33,551 bases of DNA. Source: an uncultured Oscillospiraceae bacterium. Its GTDB lineage: Bacteria > Bacillota > Clostridia > Oscillospirales > Acutalibacteraceae. Below, in pieces: positions 28,386 through 33,551 of this stretch. The stretch spans positions 1 through 33,551 of the forward strand of contig CAOKRG010000029.1 in the NCBI GenBank assembly GCA_948471095.1. The letters run 5' to 3'. The notes under the pieces are model-generated. The model was given only the letters and a program-made list of their open reading frames with translations, was not told where the DNA came from and made no database searches. Each line of letters opens with the position of its first letter. Positions within the stretch are counted from its first letter, which is position 1. The position numbers and the translations under genes were made by a program.

Positions 28386-29276
28386 ATGAGAAACAAAAAG
28401 GAGCAAGGGGCCTTCCACCTGATGCTGCTGCCGGGAATGCTGCTTCTTGCCGTGTTTTCCTTCCTTCCCATGTTCGGCATCGTCATGGCCTTTCAAAACT
28501 TTGTGCCGGCCAAGGGCATGTTCCGCTCCCCTTGGGTGGGGCTGGAGCACTTCAAGTTCATGTTCTCCCTGCCGGACAGCAGCCAGATTTTTGCCAACAC
28601 GCTGATCATCGCCCTGGGCAAGATCCTCTTCCACATGGTGGTGGCCGTGATCTTCGCCCTGCTCCTCAACGAGATTCGGGTGGCGCCGGTGAAAAAGGCC
28701 GTGCAGACCATCGTGTACCTGCCCCACTTCCTCTCCTGGGTGGTGCTTTCCACGGTGGTGATCAACATGTTCTCTTACGAGGGGCCCATCAACCAGCTGG
28801 TAACGCTGCTGGGAGGGAAGCCGGTGCTGTTTTTAGCCAGCAACACCTGGTTCCGCCCGGTGGTCATCGCCACGGACGTGTGGAAGGAGTTCGGCTACAA
28901 CTCCATCATCTACCTGGCCGCCCTTACCGGGGTGGACCCGGGGCTGTATGAGGCGGCCAGCATCGACGGCGCCAGCCGCTGGAAGCAGACGCTTCATATC
29001 ACCCTGCCCTCCCTTCTGCCCACGCTCCTGCTGATGAGCATCCTCAATATGGGCAGCATCCTGAGCGCGGGCTTCGACCAGATCTACAACCTGTACAACC
29101 CCCTGGTATATGAGACGGGCGACATCATCGACACCTATGTGTACCGGGTTGGCCTGGTCCAGCGCCAATACAGCCTGGGCACGGCGGTGGGGCTTTTGAA
29201 GTCGGCGGTCAGCTTCATTCTGATCGTAGGCTCCAACACGCTGGCAAACCGTTTTGCCAAAATACGCGTGTTCTAA
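28386..29276 (+). CDS. ABC transporter permease (LplB-like)
   Basis: 296 aa, six predicted membrane helices starting with FHLMLLPGMLLLAVFSFLPMFGIVMAFQNF. The EAA loop that contacts the ATPase is clear: YEAASIDGASRWKQTLHITLPSL. ending in the middle of the C-terminal half. The N-terminal GMFRSPWVGLEHF and the C-terminal DIIDTYVYRVGLVQRQYSLGTAVGL are typical of the LplB/YtcP transporter group for oligosaccharides. The ATG 28386 has AAAGGAG 11 nt upstream, a little far. No ATPase gene is present in the operon; such importers usually share a general MsmK/MsmX-type ATPase encoded elsewhere. Confidence 0.93.
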   Translation: MRNKKEQGAFHLMLLPGMLLLAVFSFLPMFGIVMAFQNFVPAKGMFRSPWVGLEHFKFMFSLPDSSQIFANTLIIALGKILFHMVVAVIFALLLNEIRVAPVKKAVQTIVYLPHFLSWVVLSTVVINMFSYEGPINQLVTLLGGKPVLFLASNTWFRPVVIATDVWKEFGYNSIIYLAALTGVDPGLYEAASIDGASRWKQTLHITLPSLLPTLLLMSILNMGSILSAGFDQIYNLYNPLVYETGDIIDTYVYRVGLVQRQYSLGTAVGLLKSAVSFILIVGSNTLANRFAKIRVF

Positions 29277-29316
29277 ACCATAACGCTGCCTCCCAGCGAG
29301 GAAAGGTGGATTTCTG

Positions 29317-30198
29317 ATGATAACTTCAAAAAGCTTTGGCAGCCGGGCCGCGTCCGCGGCGGTGTGGGCGGCGGTTTTGGGCATGGCCTGCCTGTGCCTG
29401 CTGCCCCTGCTGAACATGGTGGCGCTCTCCTTCAGCAGCAGCGCCGCCGCCACGGGCAATTTGGTGGGGCTGGTGCCGGTGGACTTTACGGCCGAGTCCT
29501 ATTCCCGGCTGATTACGGACCAGCAGTTCTGGCGGTCCTTCGGCATTTCGGTGTTGAGGGTGGCCCTGGGGGCCTCCCTCAACGTATGCCTCACCGTGCT
29601 GACGGCCTACCCCCTCTCCAAGCCCAAGAGCCGGTTTCCGGCCCAGCCGGTCTACATGAAAATCGTGCTGTTCGCCATGCTGTTTTCCGGCGGGACCATT
29701 CCCACCTTCTTGGTGGTGAAAAATACCGGCCTGCTCAACAGCCTCTTTGCCCTTATTTTACCCACGGCCGTTCCGATATTTAATGTGATCATCCTGATGA
29801 ACTTTTTCAAAGGGACGCCCGAGGCCCTGGAGGACGCCGCCATCATCGACGGCGCGGGCCAGTGGCAGATGCTGCTGAAAATCTTTCTGCCCATCTCCCT
29901 GCCCGCTCTGGCCACGGTGGGGCTGTTCAGCATCGTGGGCCACTGGAACGACTATTTCCAGGCCCTTCTGTACATCCAGTCAACGGAGAATTATCCGCTG
30001 CAAACCTACATCCAGCAGCTGACCGTGGACCTTTCCACCGTCACCGACCCCGAGCGGCTTAAGGAGCTCTCACGCATTTCCGGGCGCACCTTCAACGCGG
30101 CCAAGATCGTGGCCTCCACCGTGCCGCTGCTGTGCATCTACCCGTTTCTGCAAAAATATTTTGTCACCGGCATCACCATCGGCTCGGTCAAGGGCTGA
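29317..30198 (+). CDS. ABC transporter permease (LplC/YtcP-like)
   Basis: 293 aa, the partner permease. Membrane helices begin at VWAAVLGMACLCLLPLLNMVALSF, with TAYPLSKPKSRF and MLFSGGTIPTFLVVKNTGLLNS typical of the LplC group. The EAA loop is EALEDAAIIDGAGQWQMLLKIFLPIS. GHWNDYFQALLYI, and the C-terminal IYPFLQKYFVTGITIGSVKG is the group signature. ATG 29317 is preceded by GAGGAAAGG at suitable spacing, 40 nt after the first permease gene. The heterodimer would bring the ligand of the lipoprotein into the cytoplasm, where the next gene product can act. Confidence 0.94.
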   Translation: MITSKSFGSRAASAAVWAAVLGMACLCLLPLLNMVALSFSSSAAATGNLVGLVPVDFTAESYSRLITDQQFWRSFGISVLRVALGASLNVCLTVLTAYPLSKPKSRFPAQPVYMKIVLFAMLFSGGTIPTFLVVKNTGLLNSLFALILPTAVPIFNVIILMNFFKGTPEALEDAAIIDGAGQWQMLLKIFLPISLPALATVGLFSIVGHWNDYFQALLYIQSTENYPLQTYIQQLTVDLSTVTDPERLKELSRISGRTFNAAKIVASTVPLLCIYPFLQKYFVTGITIGSVKG

Positions 30199-30225
30199 TG
30201 GGCCAAGCAAAGGAGTTGATTGCAA

Positions 30226-31626
30226 ATGGCAGTTCGATTTAACCCCGACGTTTCCGCGTATCTAAACACCGAGCCCCTGTCCCGGGTGGACTCCTTGGAC
30301 CAGCTGGAAACCTCCCCGCTCTACACATTCTCCTGGAACGGCAGGCCCCAGACCGTGTACCACACGGACAGCTTTGACTATGTGGTCCCCGTGGTGGAGG
30401 ACGACTCTCCCGTAAGCGTGGAGATTAGGGTGGAGAAGCCCTTTCAAGAGGCCGTGTTCCGTCCGGCCCGGGCGGGAATTCAGCCCAGCATAGGGGAGGG
30501 GACCATCCGCTTTACCGCCAGGCCCCAGAAGCTCACCCTGGAGCTGGACGGAGACCTGAAAACCCCGCTGTTCATCCTCTTTACAAAACGGGTGGAGAAG
30601 CCGGAAAAGGTGGACCACCTGTTCCAGGCGGGAAACATCTATAACGTCGGCACGCTGGAGCTGAAGGCGGGGGACACCGTGTTTCTGGAAGAGGGCGCGG
30701 TGGTGTGCGGCCGCATCCACGCCTATCTGGCGGACCGCATCCGCATTTTAGGCAACGGCATTTTGAACGGCTGCGTGTGGCATCCCAAGGAGGAAAACGG
30801 CGGCCGGACCCTGATTCAGACCGTTATGTGCAACGATGTGGAAATCCGCGGCGTCACCGTGGTGGACGGGGGCATGTGGCAGATTCTGCCCGGGGCCTGC
30901 CAGGACGTGCGGATCGAGGATATCAACATCATGTCCCGGGTGTGCACCGGCGACGGCATCGACATTGCCGGGTGCGAGCACGTGGTCCTCCGGGGGGCCT
31001 TTATCCGGGCCTCGGACGACTGCGTGTGCATCAAGGCCTGTCCCTGCCTGGAGGGCGTTTACACCATGGACCCCTCGCCCTGCCGGGACGTGCGGGACAT
31101 TCTGGTGGAGGGCTGCGTGCTGTGGAACGCGGAGCCGGGCAATGCCCTGGAGATCGGCTACGAGCTCCGCTGCCGGGAGGTCTGCGATATCACCTTCCGG
31201 GACATCGACATTGTCCACTGCCAATACGAGGGCAACCAGTCCGGCGGGGTTTTGACCATCCACAACGCGGACCGGCCCTATGTGCATCACATCTATTACG
31301 AGGACATCCGTGTTGAGGACGCCCAGGAGAAGTTCATCGACATCAAGGTGCTGGACTCCAAGTACTCCCTGGACCGCGTCCGGGGCAGGGTGGAGGACGT
31401 GTACTTCCGCAACGTGGAGATTCTCAACGGCCCCTTCCCGGTGTCCATCATCCGGGGCTTCGAGATGGCCAACGAGATGAGCCGCCCCCAGAACATCTAT
31501 TTTGAGAATGTCAAAATTTTGGGGCAAGAAATCCATTCCCCCAACCAGCTGCGCATGGTTGTGGAGCTGGCCCATAATCTGCATTTCGATGGGAAAACCC
31601 ATTGCGTCAAAACGGACGAACGCTGA
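30226..31626 (+). CDS. Cytoplasmic clan GH-N glycoside hydrolase, GH28/GH49-like
   Basis: 466 aa, no signal peptide. An N-terminal beta domain (about residues 1-115) precedes a right-handed beta-helix with regular repeats (EIRGVTVVDGG, RIEDINIMSR, DITFRDIDIVH). Catalytic acids of the clan are visible: TGD243GID246 (GH28 usual NTDGID) and SD264D265C. The GH28 histidine motif GHG is absent; the position reads NALEIGYELR (306-315), which, with VLWNAEPG before it, looks more like the region following the Asp pair in GH49 dextranases as I recall them. It could be a polygalacturonase relative, a GH49-like enzyme or an undescribed group. ATG 30226 has AGGAG 10 nt upstream. Follows the permeases by 27 nt, so it probably cleaves the imported oligosaccharide. 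Confidence 0.85.
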   Translation: MAVRFNPDVSAYLNTEPLSRVDSLDQLETSPLYTFSWNGRPQTVYHTDSFDYVVPVVEDDSPVSVEIRVEKPFQEAVFRPARAGIQPSIGEGTIRFTARPQKLTLELDGDLKTPLFILFTKRVEKPEKVDHLFQAGNIYNVGTLELKAGDTVFLEEGAVVCGRIHAYLADRIRILGNGILNGCVWHPKEENGGRTLIQTVMCNDVEIRGVTVVDGGMWQILPGACQDVRIEDINIMSRVCTGDGIDIAGCEHVVLRGAFIRASDDCVCIKACPCLEGVYTMDPSPCRDVRDILVEGCVLWNAEPGNALEIGYELRCREVCDITFRDIDIVHCQYEGNQSGGVLTIHNADRPYVHHIYYEDIRVEDAQEKFIDIKVLDSKYSLDRVRGRVEDVYFRNVEILNGPFPVSIIRGFEMANEMSRPQNIYFENVKILGQEIHSPNQLRMVVELAHNLHFDGKTHCVKTDER

Positions 31627-31641
31627 AAGGAGGGCGCGGTT

Positions 31642-32670
31642 ATGCCGTCTTACCGGCTGTATACGGGATCATATACCATGAAGGGAGCCCACCCTGGCAT
31701 TCACGTCCTCAGCTTTGAAAAAGGAATTCTGAGCGTGATAGATAGCGACAGCTCTCTGACCAACCCATCCTATGTGCTTCCTGTGGGAGACCGGCTCTAC
31801 GCGGTGGAGGAGAGGATGGACGGGGCCGCCGCGGCGGTGTTCCAAACCGGCGGAAAGGGCATAGAGAAGCGGCTGGGCCGGTACGAGGCCCCCGGCTCGC
31901 TGATGTGCCACATCTGCCGGCGCGGGCCCTACCTCTATGCCTCCAATTACCTGGCGGGAAGCCTTGCCGGCCTGCGGGAGGAGGAGGGCGGGCTCTGCTG
32001 CCACATTCAGCACGAAGGGCACAGCGCCGACCCGGTCCGGCAGAAGGGGCCCCATGTGCACTCCGCCCTGCCCTCGCCGGACGGAAAGCGCCTGCTCGTA
32101 GCGGACCTGGGGCTGGACCGGCTGTTCCAGTACGAGATTTTAGCGGACGGTGGGCTGCGGCCCTGGCCTGCCCAGCCCTGGCTGGAAACCGCCCCGGGCC
32201 TGGGGCCCAGGCACTTTGCCTTCCACCCCAACGGGAGGTGGCTGTACCTGGTGGCGGAGATGGACAAGACCCTGCTGGTGTGCCGCCACGACCCGGATAC
32301 CGGAGTGCTGGCCCAGACGGCGGAGCACTCCCTTCGGGGGAGCGGATGCCCGCCGGAGGCCCTGGCGGCGGACGTCCACCTGACGGCACAAGGGGATTTC
32401 CTTTACGCCTCGGTGCGGGGCAGCGACCGGATTTTCGCCTTCCGGGTGAAGGGGGACGGCGGCGTCCTGGAAGGGCTGGGAGACTTCCCCAGCGGCGGAA
32501 AGGGCCCCCGAAGCTTTGCCCTAAGCCCGGACGGACGCTATCTGGCGGCCGCCAACATGGAGTCGGGGAACCTGGCCCTGTTCCCACGGGATCAGGCCAC
32601 GGGGGCCTTGGGTCAGGCGGAAGCCTCCCTGGACCTGCCCCTGATTTCCTGCGTAAAGTGGGCGGAATGA
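31642..32670 (+). CDS. Lactonase, 7-bladed beta-propeller (6-phosphogluconolactonase/Pgl-type)
   Basis: 342 aa. The family pattern is present: YTGSYTMKGAHPGIHVLSF at the start, HICRRGPYLYASNYLAGSL, GPHVHSALPSPDGKRLLVADLGLDRLFQYEI, LGPRHFAFHPNGRWLYLVAEMDKTL, and GKGPRSFALSPDGRYLAAANMESGNLALF. Blade repeats of the Pgl/YkgB lactonases contain H-P, PDG and GPRH/GPRSF signatures as here. These enzymes hydrolyse sugar lactones. With an SDR dehydrogenase immediately after and a glycosidase before, a sugar-acid lactone is the likely substrate rather than 6-phosphogluconolactone. ATG 31642 follows AAAGGAGG by 8 nt; 15 nt from the glycosidase stop. Confidence 0.88.
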   Translation: MPSYRLYTGSYTMKGAHPGIHVLSFEKGILSVIDSDSSLTNPSYVLPVGDRLYAVEERMDGAAAAVFQTGGKGIEKRLGRYEAPGSLMCHICRRGPYLYASNYLAGSLAGLREEEGGLCCHIQHEGHSADPVRQKGPHVHSALPSPDGKRLLVADLGLDRLFQYEILADGGLRPWPAQPWLETAPGLGPRHFAFHPNGRWLYLVAEMDKTLLVCRHDPDTGVLAQTAEHSLRGSGCPPEALAADVHLTAQGDFLYASVRGSDRIFAFRVKGDGGVLEGLGDFPSGGKGPRSFALSPDGRYLAAANMESGNLALFPRDQATGALGQAEASLDLPLISCVKWAE

Positions 32671-32684
32671 AAGGAGGAGAGAGT

Positions 32685-33530
32685 ATGGAACGTAAAAAAG
32701 CCATCGTCACCGGAGCCAGCCGGGGCATCGGCTATGGGATTGCCCTGTGCTTGGCCCGGGACGGCTACGACCTGGCCGTCTCTTACGCCACCAAGGCGGA
32801 GGGGGCCCAGAGCCTGGCCCGGGAGGCGGAGGAGAAGTACGGCGCGAAATGCAGCTTTTTTCAGGCCTCCCTGGACCAGCCGGGAGAGGCGCCGCGCCTG
32901 TTCGACTCCTGCGTGGAGGCTCTGGGGGGCCTGGACCTGCTGGTGAACAACGCGGGGATCACCCGCATGGAGAGCTTCCTGGACGTGCGGCCCGAGACCT
33001 TCCAAACGCTGCTGCAATTGGACTTTATCAGCTACTTTCAGCTGATGCAGGCGGCGGCCCGCCACATGGCGGAGCACGGGGTTCGGGGAAGCCTTATCAA
33101 CATCACCTCTACCCGGGGCGAGCGGGCCTATCCGGGGGACTCGGTATACGGCGGGCTCAAGGCCGGGCTGAACCGGGCCGTTCAGTCCATCGCCCTGGAC
33201 CTGGCCCCCTACGGAATCCGCGTGAACAATGTGGCCCCCGGCGCGGTCCGGGTCCGCAGCAACGCGGAAGCCGCCGCGGCGGGCTTTGCCGGGTTCTGGG
33301 ACAAGCTGGGGGAGAGGATCCCCCTGGGCCGCAGCGGGGAGCCCGGAGACGTGGGGGAGGCGGTAGCCTTCCTGGCTTCGGACCGGGCCTCCTACATCAC
33401 AGGCACGACCCTGCGGGTGGACGGCGGGCTTATTCTGCCGGGCATGCCGGAGAACCCCTCCGCCGCGGGCTGGGGAGCGGAGCCGGTCCGGCCTGAGAAA
33501 AAGTCTAATGGTATAAAGTCAAGTAGGTGA
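32685..33530 (+). CDS. SDR family NAD(P)-dependent oxidoreductase (sugar dehydrogenase-like)
   Basis: 281 aa, classical short-chain dehydrogenase. Cofactor motif TGASRGIG (residues 9-16), NNAG (88-91), catalytic S142, Y155 and K159 (YGGLK), then PYGIRVNNVAPGAV and the C-terminal ASYITGTTLRVDGGL. Many SDR sugar 1-dehydrogenases and gluconate 5-dehydrogenases have this form; the exact substrate is open. The C-terminus carries about 20 extra Ser/Lys-rich residues (VRPEKKSNGIKSSR) encoded by AT-richer DNA. ATG 32685 has AAAGGAGGAG 5-8 nt upstream, 15 nt after the lactonase gene, so it is the same operon. The operon appears to continue past the window: an AAGGA is visible at 33534-33538. Confidence 0.9.
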   Translation: MERKKAIVTGASRGIGYGIALCLARDGYDLAVSYATKAEGAQSLAREAEEKYGAKCSFFQASLDQPGEAPRLFDSCVEALGGLDLLVNNAGITRMESFLDVRPETFQTLLQLDFISYFQLMQAAARHMAEHGVRGSLINITSTRGERAYPGDSVYGGLKAGLNRAVQSIALDLAPYGIRVNNVAPGAVRVRSNAEAAAAGFAGFWDKLGERIPLGRSGEPGDVGEAVAFLASDRASYITGTTLRVDGGLILPGMPENPSAAGWGAEPVRPEKKSNGIKSSR

Positions 33531-33551
33531 TGCAAGGAAAATTTGAGAAGA

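Noticed and set aside
1-33551. tRNA, rRNA, integrase, transposase or phage genes
   Set aside because: None seen in either strand by motif reading; mobile character is confined to the non-coding repeats.

Overview
The window looks like a chromosomal segment of a GC-rich, spore-forming member of the Clostridia, most likely Oscillospiraceae/Eubacteriales (Flavonifractor, Intestinimonas or Oscillibacter-like). The basis is the ScpA-ScpB-DUF2953-GerW(YtfJ) sporulation block, a BofC-like protein, LplABC/YesMN-type sugar uptake, AGGAGG-type ribosome sites and consensus sigma-A promoters with 17-nt spacers. I see no phage, plasmid, CRISPR, tRNA or rRNA genes.

Layout. 1-310: a 119-bp tandem repeat with a strong hairpin. 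329-2705 (minus): aroA-aroC, the last shikimate steps, overlapping and driven by one promoter. 3103-5338 (plus): comM/yifB-type ATPase and sfsA. 5483-5887 (plus): an orphan BlaI/MecI-type repressor. 6120-7145 (plus): a DapB-N/2,4-diaminopentanoate-dehydrogenase-like oxidoreductase. 13157 down to 7191 (minus): a long housekeeping and sporulation block, M50 protease-scpA-scpB-DUF2953-gerW-D,D-carboxypeptidase-rluB, twice interrupted by repeat elements. 13349-13537 (plus): rpmB, divergent from that block. 13623-14438 (minus): mscS. 14518-14715 (plus): a 65-aa unknown protein. 16509 down to 14762 (minus): lysC with a coupled flavoprotein. 19494 down to 16767 (minus): hom-thrB and an unknown membrane-anchored protein; with lysC this supplies the aspartate-to-threonine branch. 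19642-22206 (minus): a class A penicillin-binding protein with a Pro/Ser-rich tail. 22384-22782 (plus): the BofC-like protein. 22870-26129 (minus): a YesMN-type two-component system.

26524-33530 (plus) is the accessory heart of the window. It holds an oligosaccharide ABC importer (lipoprotein plus two permeases, no ATPase), a cytoplasmic clan GH-N (GH28/GH49-like) glycosidase with an atypical active site, a beta-propeller lactonase and an SDR dehydrogenase, divergent from YesMN. Together they suggest sensing, import, intracellular cleavage and oxidative (dehydrogenase then lactonase) breakdown of an unidentified glycan. The cluster continues past the right edge.

The most unusual signal is non-coding: a family of 168-284-bp mosaic repeats (2789-2957, 7942-8181, 9984-10267 with a 99-bp duplication to 10492, 16593-16760, and a related module at 1-310). 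They have GGGAGTGTCC termini and no coding capacity. Their internal hairpins keep pairing while the stem sequence changes from copy to copy, which points to a structured and possibly mobile DNA/RNA element.
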